Below, one piece after another: positions 1-12,600 of a stretch of 64,000 bases of DNA. This stretch comes from Aspidapion aeneum (Eukaryota > Arthropoda > Insecta > Coleoptera > Brentidae), in NCBI GenBank assembly GCA_963576565.1, contig OY755038.1:203333013-203397012 (forward strand), given 5' to 3'. A program made the translations under genes and the position numbers. Numbering within the stretch: the stretch's first letter is position 1; every line of letters starts with the position of its first letter. The notes beneath the pieces were generated by a model, which worked only from the letters and a program-made list of their open reading frames with translations, was not told the DNA's origin and searched no databases.

Positions 1-222
1 ATTTTTAATCTAGTCTTGCATGTAATTAATGCATGTTGATGTGGAAAACAATATTTATTTAAAAATATTTAAAAACCTATAAATGAAAATTTACCATTTT
101 TATTCCATCCCGTTTTGTTATTTTCCATATATTTTATTATTAAAAAAATTAAATAGCATAAAATATGACATCATGGGGCCTCGCCCCCCCCCCCCTAGCA
201 CATCTTCTTGGGTGCGCCACTG
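1..222. mobile_element. Right end of a GTGGCGCACCC-type non-autonomous DNA element
   Basis: The segment ends with GGGTGCGCCACTG at 210-222 after a C-run and the words catcatggggcctcg. The same terminus (inverted) opens the element at 11372 and the one at 63879, and the catgatg/gcctc words recur inside the 11372 copy. The left end lies outside the window. The terminus looks like that of hAT-type MITEs, but no transposase is visible, so the superfamily is not proven. Confidence 0.55.
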
Positions 223-954
223 TTAAATGGAAATTTTTTGTTGGACCCCCGGAAACTTGTGTATTCACACACAACCTTGTTGAAAAGCCTATTTATAAAA
301 AGAAAAACAATGGGTTCTTTACTTCTGGTTTTTTGAAGAAAAAAAAAGCGAAAACAGATCATTACTTTTTTACATGATATTTTGATTAAAATATATCAAA
401 AAAAACTATTTAATTGTTTTTTTTTAATCAAAATATTTCAAATAAAGCCATAAATGAAAAAATTTAAAAGTATATTTTTACATTTTGTTTACGTAAATAT
501 GTAAAAAAAATTTTTCCTTTTTCTGTTTTTAATGTTGACAAAGTAGGATCTTCCTAAAAAATGTTATATATAAGTAGACTCCATTCTGAGAGCCCCACAA
601 AAAAATTGCCTTAGGAAGAAAGCCCATTAAAAACATACTTTACTTGTCTTGCTTTTTTCCAAAAATATATTAATGCTAATCCGCTAGAGACAGCGTTCCA
701 ATTAAAGTCACCACCCTGTAGCTATATATTATTCTACTTTCTTGTCCCCCAATGTAAAACTATTGACATACATTTAAACCTTCTTAAATATTTAAAGAAA
801 CATTATCCACGGAATAATAGCGAAGGTAGAAATGTAGAAAACGACCGACGTCGACGTCTGTCAAGTATTAAGTGGTCAGATCGATCATCGACAGTTTAAT
901 ACTTTTATTAGTCCAATAAAAGACGTATCCAAACACGGTATCCTAGTAACAGAG
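223..954. other. AT-rich spacer, nothing recognised
   Basis: Homopolymer A/T runs and short ORFs without recognisable protein similarity. No tRNA-like sequence, TIR or LINE motif was seen. Confidence 0.5.
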
Positions 955-1490
955 ACATTAGAGGGGAAATTCATGGGGACACCATGGGGATCTGTCAGTC
1001 TGCCATTTTGTGATTATCTTCCCAAAAATTTCTCTACGATACCTACTAGCTCAATTACAATAAAAATTAAAAAATCATTTACTTTTTTTGCGTCCTACAA
1101 GACTGCAAAGTGATAAATACTTTAATTTTTTTATTATCAAAAGTATTAGAAGAAAAATCTTAACACAATCGTTTTTTTTGTTAAATCTAATATGATTCTA
1201 CTGACACGAAGTTACTGTTTATTTCAACACACCATATGGACAAGTCTATTCAAACCGATTGATAGTTAAGCATGGTTATAGTAGGCATCCACCACGCATG
1301 ACTTGAAAGAGTGGTTTTATTTTTGCCGAGCATATTGTTTTATATGCTTTGGTGGTAAAGTTTTTAATATTCATTATTTTTTTAAAAATGATATCACTAC
1401 AACTGGAGAACAATGGACTTTGCCTACGATTAGTCCTGTTAAAAAAAAATTCATTAAAAGAACATTTCAGTGATTCACCATTTCTCACTT
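955..1490. repeat. Dispersed repeat, copy A (copy B at 61265-62822)
   Basis: The word catggggacaccatggg followed by gccattttgtg and tatcttccc at about 975-1025 recurs at 61270-61325. The rest (about 1049-1488: tgcaaagtgataaata, cttaacaca, tgacacgaa, cttgaaagag, cattgttttata) recurs at 62394-62822 and, inverted, at 62960-63256. On the minus strand it contains a short ORF (1276-1488) that resembles the reading frame of the other copies (KIK.LFQ near the C terminus), so it may derive from a coding part of an unidentified element. Confidence 0.6.
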
Positions 1491-1499
1491 ATAAATAGG

Positions 1500-1990
1500 C
1501 TGACAGTAGCGACGTCTTTAAAACATTAGCGCAGGAAGAAAGGGTAATCTATTGCTATAAAACGAAAGTGTATAACCAATGTATCCTTCCTGTACTTACC
1601 TATGGATCTCAGACCTGGACACTTACAAAATCAAATATGGATAAGGTAACAAAAGCCCAAAGATCAATGGAAATACAAATGTTACATGTAAAGCTAACAG
1701 ATCGAAAAAGGAATGAATGGATAAGAAACAAAACAAAAGTAAGGGATGTCAGAGGAGAAGTAGCAAAATTAAAATGGAAATTTGCCGGTCATAATATCAA
1801 ATAAACTGGAGACCTTGGGAAAATAAAAGAAGTAGGGGAAGACCACAAATGAGATGTGCGGACGATTTAAAGAAACATGCGGCAACTAGATGGATGAACA
1901 CGGCGACCGACAGGGAAGAGTGGAATATATTGGGGGAGGCCTATGTCCAAAGATGGATCGAAGAAGGCCAAATAGATAAATATATAGATT
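1500..1990 (+). pseudogene. RTE-like LINE, 3' end of the reverse-transcriptase ORF (broken)
   Basis: Two reading frames together give the C-terminal tail typical of insect RTE-type endonuclease/reverse transcriptases: LPVLTYGSQTWTLTKSNMDK at about 1586, then KTKVRDVRGEVAKLKWKFAGH, then in another frame RGRPQMRCADDLKKH, TRWMNTATDREEWN and AYVQRWIEEG. It ends in an agata-rich tail (about 1972-1987). A stretch of about 12 residues between the two frames is missing compared with the copy at 56934, which causes the frame change. The catalytic domains are absent, so this is a 5'-truncated dead copy. Related 3' ends occur at 48840-49225 and 56934-57180. Confidence 0.85.
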
Positions 1991-2413
1991 CTTCTGCCAT
2001 GTCTCTGGCTAGTACGCACGTTGGTCCACCCCCTGCAATATCATTACGTCACGATGGAACTAAATTTTCAAATCTTTAATTTATAATCAGAACACAGCTT
2101 TTAAGACCAGAGCTACACCTATTAAAATTGAGGGTTAACTTGGCTTCATCATGATATATGTATCCAAGCCGAGATCTGGGTGAAAACAGGGTGGTAATGG
2201 CCGATAGAAACACTATTTATGTATTTTTTCTAGTTTTTTTCCGAGAGGGGGTAATAATGCGGTTAGCCCGATATTTATTTTCAAAAAGTCCATATATTTT
2301 TTTTCTAGGGGGCATAATTACCTAACCGAACCCCCGCTCAAATCCGCGGTTGTATATATCTTAGAATTTGTAAACGTAATCGAAGTCAAACGTGCTACTA
2401 AGCACACTCGATG
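1991..2413. other. Spacer between LINE end and mariner
   Basis: Contains ggtggtaatgg, a cccccgctc patch and no recognised gene or element. It stops at the mariner left end. Confidence 0.4.
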
Positions 2414-3605
2414 TACGAGGATGGGATGGAAAGTTTCTGGCCTAGCCTATAGCAGGCTCGATTTTCTTTCTATTCCAACGTGTTTGTGTAGCCTTTCTTG
2501 TGATCAGTATACGCTCGAAGTTTAAAATAAGTGCGTCAAGTAGTTTGTGTCCTGCTTATTTTGAAAGTTTATACACTGTGTCAATTTTAAAAGATGGAAA
2601 AAAAAAACAAGATAAGACTCGTGATAAAATATTTTCATATCAAAGAGTTATCGCCGACAGAAATACAAGCTGAACTAGATGCTACACTAGGGGAATCTGC
2701 TCCTTCCTATACCACAGTTAAAACCTGGGTATCAGACTTTAAACGTGGTCGTACGTACTAGCCCTGGCCAAAAACGGCAACTTCTGAAGAAATGATGCAA
2801 ACCATTCACTAGCTAATTCTAAAAGATCGCAGATTAAGACTGGAAGAGGTAGCTAAGGCTGTGGCATATCAAAAGAGCGAGTTCACCATATTTGATGTAA
2901 AGTTTTAGGTATGAGAAAGCTATCTGCCCGATGAATGCCGCGTTTGCTCACGCCAGATCAAAAGCTCGTGCGTCTAACCATTTCAGAGGAGAATTTAGCA
3001 TTGTTTAGACGTGATTCAGGGGACTTTTTGCGTAGATTTATTACGGTTGATGAAACATGGGTTCATCATTAAAACCGAATCTAAGCAACAGTCCAAACAA
3101 TGGATGGCAAAGAACGAACCAGTTCCAAAGAAGGCAAAGACAGTACCGTCTGCTGAAAAGGTCATGGCAACGGTCTTTTGGGACGCTAAAGGGATACTCC
3201 TCATAAATTATCTCCAAAAATGAAGAACAATAAATTCAGAGTACTACAGCGACTTACTGAACCAGCTCAAGCAGAATATAAACAAAAAACGCCCTGGTTT
3301 GGCAAAAAAGAAAATTTTGTTTCATCAGGACAATGCACCTTACTACAAGTCCGCTCTTGTAATGGCTAAAATTAATCAGCTATGCTTTGAAAAATTTTCC
3401 TCAGATTTAGAAGTCATTGCAGCTAGAAACGTCTATTTTGACGAGTTGGATAAATCAGACTTCAGTGATGGCATCAAATCAGTTGAATATCGTTGGTCAA
3501 AATGTATTACCTTACAAGGAGACTATGTAAAAAAATAAATTATTATTTAGTCACTATGGTGTTGCGTTCTATGTTAGGCCGGAAACTTTTCATCCCATCC
3601 TCGTA
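2414..3605 (+). mobile_element. Mariner-type transposon, both ends present
   Basis: Inverted ends pair TACGAGGATGGGATGGAAAG at 2414 with the complement of CTTTTCATCCCATCCTCGTA ending at 3605; the outermost TA fits the TA target duplication of the Tc1/mariner superfamily. Length about 1.19 kb, near the usual 1.2-1.3 kb of mariners. The single ORF in between is broken, so the copy is inactive. Confidence 0.88.
2594..3538 (+). pseudogene. Mariner transposase pseudogene (SETMAR-like)
   Basis: From the ATG at 2594 the frame shows the N-terminal helix-turn-helix (ELSPTEIQAELDATLG, TTVKTWVSDFKRGR), then a stop (TAG at 2759), further frame breaks, the first catalytic block TVDETWVHH near 3048, the linker WMAKNEPVPKKAKTVPSAEK, the second block HQDNAP at about 3325, and the C-terminal ELDKSDFSDGIK and LQGDYVKK. 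The third catalytic aspartate region (SPDLAP..D) is deleted: the sequence jumps from the ...FEKF block to the ...AARNVYF block. Intact mariners have one ~345-residue ORF with D..D34D; this copy has about 315 codons with several stops. Confidence 0.9.
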
Positions 3606-5613
3606 TTAACTGCATTAATACGATTTAACGCGTAAGAGAATTGTAGCTTTTTTCACTGAATGATTTTCGTCATTTAACTGCTGTACGTCTAGCATATTGA
3701 GCACAGAGCCTTGCGCCTTTCTTCTACGCTTTCATAGAAACATTTACCTAAAACTCTCTACTATCATTACGAACCGGCCTATGATAGAATAAATACAATA
3801 TAAAGAACTAAACTCCCGCAAAAACTGAAATATAAACAAATACTGACAGAATAAGTTCAAACTTCGAACAGTTCAATAGAGGCAAGTATTTTCGTTTCGA
3901 ACCTTACAATAAAATTACTTAAACCCGTAATGAAAAAGAAGAAAATTACTTTGATAAATGACCATCATCAATGAAAATAATTGATTTCTTGATTTTCATT
4001 GCCAAGGCCTTATTTGATCTAATAGTAAATAAATTATCGCTTTCAAAGGATTGCGATTCTTTGCCAACAGCAGGTGAGTTAAATTAATTATCGGTTATTT
4101 AGATACTTGTATTCCTGCACTGTTACTGTGTTTATGCCAAGCGTTTTGTTTCGTATTTATTTTCTTGATTTGTTGAGATCTCCTAATACTTTAAAACTTT
4201 TTTATTAGAGCTATACCACAGATTAAATTATTAATATTTTTAATCAGAGGCTATGGTGTAAATTTGAAAAGTTTCACAATTTTTTAAAATCTTATTTTTG
4301 TACTATGCTTCAAGGGCTTTAACAGAATTTGGTAAAATAATTAAACGGAGAATTTACATTGAAAACAAAATTTTATTAAAATGCTAACGTATAAACGTAC
4401 CGACTTTTACTCATTCCTGCAATTTCATTTTGAGTTATTCATTTACACATTGAATGCTTCGGGATTGTGGGATACATCTGTAGGTGCTTTACGTTAACTT
4501 GAATTTAATTACGTTTGCTTGTGGCAGCTAAATCTTTCTGTAAATGTGGGTCTATAGACAATTTTTTTCATATCACCTAGCAAGGCAAGACCCCAATTTC
4601 CTTATATTTGAACATCAAGGAATTAATTTCTCCAGCTAATAAACTCTTAGACATTTTATTGGAATATACAATAATGTTTTTATCATAACTAAAAACACAC
4701 CCTACGATAAAAACTTATAAAGTTGTCGAAAGAGTGTAAAAGAAATTGTTCCACAATCAGACAAAAACTATCTTTCCTAAATAGGTCGTTGCCTACTTTA
4801 TTAAATAAACCAGAACACGTTTTATTTAATACAATTAAATAAGGTATTATATGAAAAAATATAAATAACAGTAAATCAGGGGATAATAAAAAAAATCTTT
4901 AAAAATAAAAGAAAATCTATCCGATTGTAGATGTTCCACACTCAGGGATTACGCGTTCCACAATAAGACAAAAGTTGCAACAAAATTTTAACACAATTCT
5001 TAGCCTGAAATTTTACATCAAACTTTATAATGATTGCTCTTACTTCGTGGTGCGTATGTGTGACGGTTTTGTAGTTTCGTCCTAATATTTTCTAAGGATA
5101 CAAAAAAGTCTTCATTTCGGAATTAGAAAAGCTGTTATCATACATAACCGCTTTTCATAAAAAATTAACCTTAAGTTCCTTATTCTATTTTCATAATAAC
5201 TCAGTGTGGTATTTTTTTCTTTTCATAAGCAAATATATTCCAAATAATATACACTACAATCAGACATTGTGTTTCATAATCAGACATGGTGGAAGGCAAA
5301 CTACAATACAAAATTAAATTTAACTATGAATGTACGAGCGTGCTTCATAACATACAAAAGTAAACTCGGTCATAAAATGCGGAAAAAATAGTAAAAAAAT
5401 TGATCAGCAGATTGTTCTCAGGTTATTAGTTTTACAGGGAAATCTGGGGCATGTTATATTATATGAAAAAAATACCTAATAAAAAAAATTATCAAAAAAT
5501 TTAAAGATTTAAAAGAACCTCCTTAAAACTTGGTATCCCTAAACTGTAGGTGTATCTGGAGAGCAAGGCCCACTCACATATGAATCATCATCATATGAAT
5601 CATCATCTGGAGA
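3606..5613. other. Intergenic, AT-rich, with scattered AATCAGACA words
   Basis: No gene recognised. Near 4752, 4965, 5258 and 5275 the word cacaatcagaca or a one-base variant recurs, which may mark a decayed TIR element, but no clear ends were found. Directly before the H1 pseudogene, tatgaatcatcatca is tandemly doubled (5579-5606). Confidence 0.35.
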
Positions 5614-5990
5614 GCTAGTTAAGACAAAAGTAAAAGGTGAATCGGGATCGTTTAAGTTGGCCGCTTTCGCTGCTTTTAGTTCTTCGCCTGACAAAAGAAG
5701 GCAGGCGCGGCAAAATCCAAAAACTCTTCAGCGCAACAAGTAGCAGCTTCCGTTGAAAAAAGCAAGCCAGCGAAAAAACCTTATCACTCAAAGCTAAGAA
5801 AGCTGCCGCTGGCGAAAAGAAAGCATGAGTTAAGAGGACCACGAAGGCGACCGCTGTTGCTGTCAAACCAAAAAGTCCGTCCAAAGCTAGGACCAACCAA
5901 GAAACCTAAATCTCCTAACCCAATGACTAATAAATCACCAGCGAAAGCAAAGACAGTAGCTTCGCCGAAAAAGAAGAAATTGGCAAAGTC
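5614..5990 (+). pseudogene. Histone H1 pseudogene (end of globular domain plus basic tail)
   Basis: Linker histone H1 binds DNA at the nucleosome entry/exit. Here the frame at 5614 reads LVKTKVKGESGSFKL, the conserved end of the H1 globular domain. After a frameshift comes SLKAKKAAAGEKKA followed by a stop and VKRTTKATAVAVKPKSPSKA, and after another shift SPNPMTNKSPAKAKTVASP and KKKKLAKS. Lysine/alanine/proline-rich tails with SPKK-type repeats are typical of H1. The first ~80 residues of the globular domain are missing and there are at least two frameshifts and one stop, so it cannot make H1. Animal H1 genes are usually intronless, so retro-copying cannot be told from decay of a gene copy. 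Confidence 0.82.
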
Positions 5991-6452
5991 TTTGATAAAC
6001 CGCTTCAAAATGTTCAGAAATAACTTTATGATCAAATTTTCAAAAGATTTTAAAAGATTTTATTGATTCAGCGATATTTTACTCGTTTGAGCTACAAATT
6101 ATTTTATGAACAGTAAGTTTATAACACAAAAATAACAACAATAAGAGATGATTTAAATACATAACCAGACTTTTAACCAATTGAATGATATAAAATTGTC
6201 ATAAACAGAGACGTGTGAGACATTTTTAGCAAAAACGTGAAGAGCTTAATACTCAGAGAATTCAACGAGAATATACTGCAGCCTTTAAGGGCACAATCCT
6301 GCCGTCTGGAAATGACATTGAAGAAGAATTTGTGACATAATTGTGTGAAGTGATTTTAGCGCGTGTTTGGTTGTTTTGTTTAATTTTATTGATTTATTAA
6401 ATTAGTAATATTACATTTTTAATGCAAAGTATTTTCAATATTTGTTTTTTAG
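5991..6452. other. Region upstream of the receptor start exon
   Basis: AT-rich; ends in a polypyrimidine tract and tag (tttgttttttag, 6441-6452), which reads as a splice acceptor six bases before the receptor ATG. This implies a 5'UTR exon further upstream that I could not locate. Confidence 0.4.
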
Positions 6453-6458
6453 TTCAAA

Positions 6459-6604
6459 ATGGCCGAAAGAAGAGATACGCCAATGCCAATGCCAACAGCG
6501 CCTCCACTACGCTTCCGAAGCATCGATCAGGATCCGCAAACTATTGGAAATATCGCCAGCAATAACATATTTAGAAAAACATTGACAGCAAATACAACTC
6601 ATAG
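6459..6604 (+). CDS. Receptor exon 1 (start codon, tentative)
   Basis: Begins ATGGCCGAAAGAAG, preceded by an acceptor-like tract, and ends CATAG before gtaagt. Reads MAERRDTPMPMPTAPP, then RFRSIDQDPQTIGNIASNN, a plausible cytoplasmic N terminus. It ends with two bases of a codon, which does not fit the phase of the next recognised exon, so a short exon (length 1 mod 3) or an indel is missing. Confidence 0.6.
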
Positions 6605-9600
6605 GTAAGTAAAGACAAGAGTACTCCGGGGCCCAACTGAATGAGCTAACTAATAAAGGCTTATAAATTATTGGTAGAAAAATCAGGATTAGGTACTAAA
6701 GAACATTGGATACAACGACAATGTGAAGGAACTGAAAGACTGAATCAAAAATATAATCGACATCGTCCAGAATTTCAAGTTAATTTATCTGAAGATACAG
6801 GACCAGAAATTCTCCGTTATCAATTTTTACATGCTGTCAAGCAAAACAAAGGTAGTGTTGAAATTCTCGTCGAAATTCTTAAGCCCGTTTATGAGAAGAA
6901 TAATGGTGTTCTAGTAAAGTTGTTTAATAGTGCCTATTCCAGTGGCAGAATACTAGCACACCAGTTTCAATCTACATTTGTTATACTGTCTCATAAAGCA
7001 AATGTTAAAGAATTATGTGATTTTCTTGTTAATTGTTCAATATTTGCAAAATTAGACGATGAAATAAGTGACAGTCAAGTTGGATTAAGAAATAAGCATT
7101 GGAAGAAGGGAAGCTGTGTTTGACGTAAACGTTCTATATCAAAGATGTATAAATATTAAGACGTGCTTGTCTGCTTTAACTTTAACACGAAATACTACTA
7201 AACAAGTACATTTAAATTACCCGAAATTTTTATTGAAATCAAACAGTTAAAGTCAAAATTAAAAAATAGGTATCAGAGGAAGTACATGTGAAGACCTTCG
7301 TTTCCGTTTCGCCAAAGGGTTATTTTTGTTCTAGAGATATCAATACAAACGATCCAGTCTTATTGGACAAATACGATAATTTTTACGACACAACAAAAAG
7401 CTTACTTGTTTTGTTTCAAATCATGGGAATAATGCCCATTGAAAGAATAAGTGGAGGAACAACGTTTAGGTAAGTTAAGTTAGGGTTAGGTTTAATTACA
7501 AATAGCGAGCATGCGTACCTCTACTGAGACATAGAGAGACGTAGTCAACCACTAGTTCCAATCATCTTCATAAAGGCGATGTACATAAGCTTGCCCCTCC
7601 TTATTCTCTGACTGGATTAATAACAATATAGGATAGGTATGTGTAATGTAGACTACTTCTGCTTTCCTATAACCCGCGGACTTCTTCACCTCAATTACGT
7701 ACTTATTCCTTTCTACAAAACCATTTCTTAATTTTGTTGATGACTGTGGCCATGAGTTTTTAGAAGCAGGCCCAGGAAATTAGATACAGCATTAAATTCC
7801 TGTGTGACCTGGTTGATTTAGATTGGGCTTATAAACTACCAGACATAATCTTAACATTTTTATTTAAAAGAGTTTCCTTATCAATCTCCGTAGCAGAAGT
7901 AGGAAGGTAAAATAGATTAAGTGTAGCTTTTTTCTTAATGTTATCTTTGTAGAATGTAGAACACGTTGTGCATTGAGGAGACAACTATTATTTTAGATGG
8001 GTTTCTCCGACAACATTCTGGGCCTACTTCATCTTTACAGTTGAGACAATCTTCGTTTCCATGGTATTCAAAGAACGTTTGTCTCTCATTCTGCAATCTG
8101 GCAAACGGTTTGACGAATACATTTATGGGGTGATATTCTTAAGCATATTGATTCCTCATTTCTTGTTGCCAGTGGGTGCGTGGAGCAATGGCACTGAGGT
8201 GGCAAAATTTAAGAATATGTGGACCAGGTTTCAGGTACGATAGGCTAGGAATTTTTAGCTCATTCTCATACAATGATTTTTTGTTTAAAATTGAAAGTTA
8301 GACAGTGATTGAGTAGTAAGAAGATAGTTGGCCTAACCTGGATTTGAGGTATGTAGAAAATTTTATTACTGATATCAGTAGCCAAACGAATAAAAAATCC
8401 TGTGGTTGATTCTTCATTATCACTCAGAATCCGGTTTGACGGATCATGTGTGGTCAAATAAAAGTCTATTTAAACTGCATTTATATTCCAGAACAGAAGT
8501 TTTCAGTCAATCAATCACGGACATACCAACCACATGAAAACGAATCCTTTTGGAAAACAAGCGTTTTAGGAATTGAAAAAGACTGCGGGCCCTCGCACCT
8601 GACTGCACCCTAAGTAGTATAAGAAGTAGCCTGTAGACTGGATTGTTTATTTTACACTTGAAAACGGTTAAAGATACTAACCGAAACATCTTGTTTAAAA
8701 TAAATGAAGACAATGGAAGTCCAAACTTTTGTTTCCACATATAATCGTGCATGGTGCAAATAAATAAAGAGCTCTCTGATTTGGAGCTTCTTGACGACTA
8801 AAACTAAACGTAATTCTTTGATTTTAGCTAAAATACTACAGAGTTACAGGAATACCGATCATATTTCACAATCTAACATTAAAATCTTATTCCTTATGCG
8901 TCTTTTCCTGGATAGTGGGAATAGTAATTATGCTAGCTCAATATTACTTGCAGCCAGACCTACTTTTGTGGCACACTTTCGGTTACTTTCACATTTTGGC
9001 TATGCTGAACTGTTTATGTAGTTTGTGGTTTATCAATTGTACTGCAAAGGGTAGGGTAGCTGGTAAGTTTGGTTTAATATCTACCAGATAAGAATTAAAT
9101 TTAGCAAAAAAACCGCTTTGAAGATGTGGTAGCTTGCTTGAGTTCTGAATCAGAAATTGCAACAATCGTTTCAAACTTGCCAAAATTTTGAGATATTAAG
9201 TTAAATTGAATTCAACTGGTATTAATATTTTTAGGGTGGCTGGCAGAAAATCTTGATAATGCCCTTCAGTCAGAAGATCCAGGAAATAGATTGGCTGAGT
9301 ACCGAGATCTGTGGGTAGATTTGTCACATATGATGCAACAATTAGGTAAGATGAGGGCAATTCTTCAATATAAGACAAGATCTCGAAACCGCCCCAATTC
9401 TTTACTACTAATTATATTTAATTTCAATTTACAACATATCGCCCTAAGATGTCAGATCTTCTAAACTGATGAAATATAGCCCTTATATTTTCAAAACGTG
9501 CTCCCTTACGGGGAATTGCACTTAATGACACCATCAGCTTAAGTTATTTCTTCACAACTTTTTTCAGGAAAAGCATATAGTGGCATGTACGCCCTTTATT

Positions 9601-12600
9601 GTCTACTGGTCCTACTAACGACAATCGTAGCAACCTACGGATGTGTAACTGAAATTCTGGATCATGGGATTTCGTTTAAGGAACTTGGGCTGTTTCTGAT
9701 TGCGTTTTATTGTATGACTTTACTGTTTATCATTTGTAACGAGGCACATTCGACTACAAAGAAGATGGGCCCAGCTTTCAGGTAATACTCTAGTCGCTTA
9801 GAGGCCTTTATTCACTTTTGTGTTAACGCAAATTAGAATCAAGAAGTTGAAAGCCCTTACTATTAGGAATACGATTCCACGTAACCTTGTAGACCGTACT
9901 GTAAAACTGCGCGACACGAAGCGGCCAAATATGATTTAATGGAATTTGAATGAAGCATCACTACGCTGCTGCGCTACACGGCACGGCATTATAGATTAAA
10001 ATAGTAATTTCGTGCAGCTCCGTTGCAGTGCAGTTCCGCTGTCAAACTCATGTCAAACAATTATTAAAAATTTTAGCTGTTTAAATGTCCAGAGGACAAA
10101 GGTTACAAATGGGATATAATTAATAACATCTAGAGACCCTGTATGTATGACATATTTTTTTCTTTAAAATATGTCATACATATAGGGTCTCTAATAACGT
10201 CTAACCGAAAACTGGTAATTTTCCATATAAAAATTGGTTACTGTAGTACTATGTTGATTTGTGGATTTTTACCGAATTATTATGTGTAAATTTCCTGGGA
10301 CTACGGAACATATTTTTGTATTATTTGTATTATAGATGATAAGTAGTAGACAGGTGCCCATCTTGCCGCACTTTCTCCTACTACGCTTGTATTTTTTTTT
10401 AATTAAAAAAAAAAATTATACTGGGACTTTCCATTCATAGCTAGGATCATTCGCCCAGTCTTTTTAGCCAAATTTTTGCCGAGATGTGCCTTGTTGGGAT
10501 GTTACAAAAACAACCATATGTCGAGGTGGGACTCGAACCTACAAGATACGCAGCGCGCCCACCCTACTCGCGGTCGGTAAAGTCATATCAAGCACTGCAG
10601 CCATATGCACAAACCAACGCGCTAAGCCGGTCGGCCACGGTTCCCATTCCCATCCCTACTACGCATGTAAGGTGGCGGCGTTCTGGAGCCTGACGATGCA
10701 GTTTTCGTGAAATGCTTTTTCACGATAAAGCCCTCAAGGGGTAATCGCTTCTACCTAAAATCTCTGAAAAAATGACTCTATGCCCTAGACACCAAAATTT
10801 CTTTCATGAAAGTTTCAAAAGCGGAAAAATAGCTTTTACGATTTACCAGTGACAAAGTTATGATACCTCATTTTTCATTTTTGAGCCGCCTTCTTGTATT
10901 AGGAATAAACGTAACGGGCTTCCAACCTCTCCAATTTGTATAATTCGAAAACCGCATGAAGGACTCTAAGGCGGCTCCTAGACGATCAATAATATTGCAA
11001 AATATTACGGATTGCGCAATATTATTGACCAAATAGGCTTAGCATTAAAGGTTGTACAGTGATTAGGCAAGAGAATGAACGAGTTTAAATTTTATTGCGC
11101 AATGTTTTGTCATTGAGCCGTATAGAGATAACATTGTGCAATATTTTTGGCGAAATTCTTTGTTCCAAGGTGGATGTTTGTGAGTGTATTTTTGCCTTTT
11201 TTTAAACTAATATTTTGACCAGCGACGTTTCCGTTTTTTAAGTTTAAGCACCATCACGATAGCCGCAGCGAAATCTTAGTCAGACATTTCGAACACCGAA
11301 GACTACATACGATGAGAGGTCCGAAAATATTGAAGCTTATGAGCTGTCAATAATATTGCACACTAAATATTCAGTGGCGCACCCAGGAATGTATCTTGGG
11401 GGGGGCCCGACAGCTAAAAAAGGCGCCCCTCAAAAACCTTGCGACCAAAAAAAAAAAAGGTCATCATGTCTTTAGCGGGGGCGCGACGACCTACGCCGCT
11501 GCTTGGGGGGGCCCGAAGCCTCATGATATCAAATTTTAAGCTATTGTTTGTGTTTTATCATGAAATATATAAAAAAATCTAAGGCTTGGGGGGGCCAGGG
11601 TCCCGCCCCCCCCCCTGGGTGCGCCCATGAAATATTGATCGTTTGAGTGCCGGGATCATTTAACGCAAAAAAAAGATATTGTGCAATATTATTGTAGGTC
11701 TAGGAGCTGCCTAGGCGAGAGCCTTTGACTCTGACTCGGCGAGAGCGATTTCCAGAGGGACACATACCGAGACCGTTGAGGTACACGGTCGGTGTGCCTA
11801 ATTTTAATAAATATCCAAATATAGAAGACAAAATACAAAAGTGTTTTTATTTACCTTAAGAATTCCGGCAAAAACTTACTGAGTCATCTAGTATTAAGAC
11901 CGGCTAAATCTCTGAATACTACTATATTCAAAATTTATAATTTTACAATAAAATAATATTTGAAAAAAAATGGTTTTGATATTTGACTCAGATAGTCCCT
12001 TTCTGTCGTACCATATGAGTAAACCTTCGATTTTATAGAACAACCAAATAGAATTTGCAAAACTTAATTTACTTTTAAGAACATACTTCTTTGTAGAGAA
12101 CGGCTTCTAAACGTCAATCTCGCTGCAGTCGACGATAGGACGGTACAAGAGGTTAACATGTTCCTGACAGCGATCGATAAAAATCCGCCCATTATGAACC
12201 TGAATGGCTACGCTAATATTAATAGGAAATTGATAAGCTCGGTAAGTAAGTACCCGCGTCGCGCAAAGTATGGCCATTAGCGATCCATCAGTACCGCCAC
12301 AGTTTATCTTTTGGAGGATGTTTGGTATGTCTACAGGGTGGAGAAGTCATTAATACTTTGAATAGTGACTGCCCCTTTTTCTCCACGACACACATGCAAA
12401 GTAAAGCAACATTTGCTGCGGAAAATTTAACATTTCTGTCGATTTGATAATTTGCAGACGTTTGACTTTTTGACAATCAGATAGATTGTAACTACCTAAG
12501 CATGGCCCACAAAATTATTTTTTTTTCCAAGAGTGACCGCAAAGAAGCTCTTTGCGAACTATTTTTCATACGCAGATTAGCACTACTTGCCCGCACGCTA

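Noticed and set aside
3016..3204. Minus-strand ORF across the mariner
   Set aside because: Shadow of the transposase on the opposite strand.
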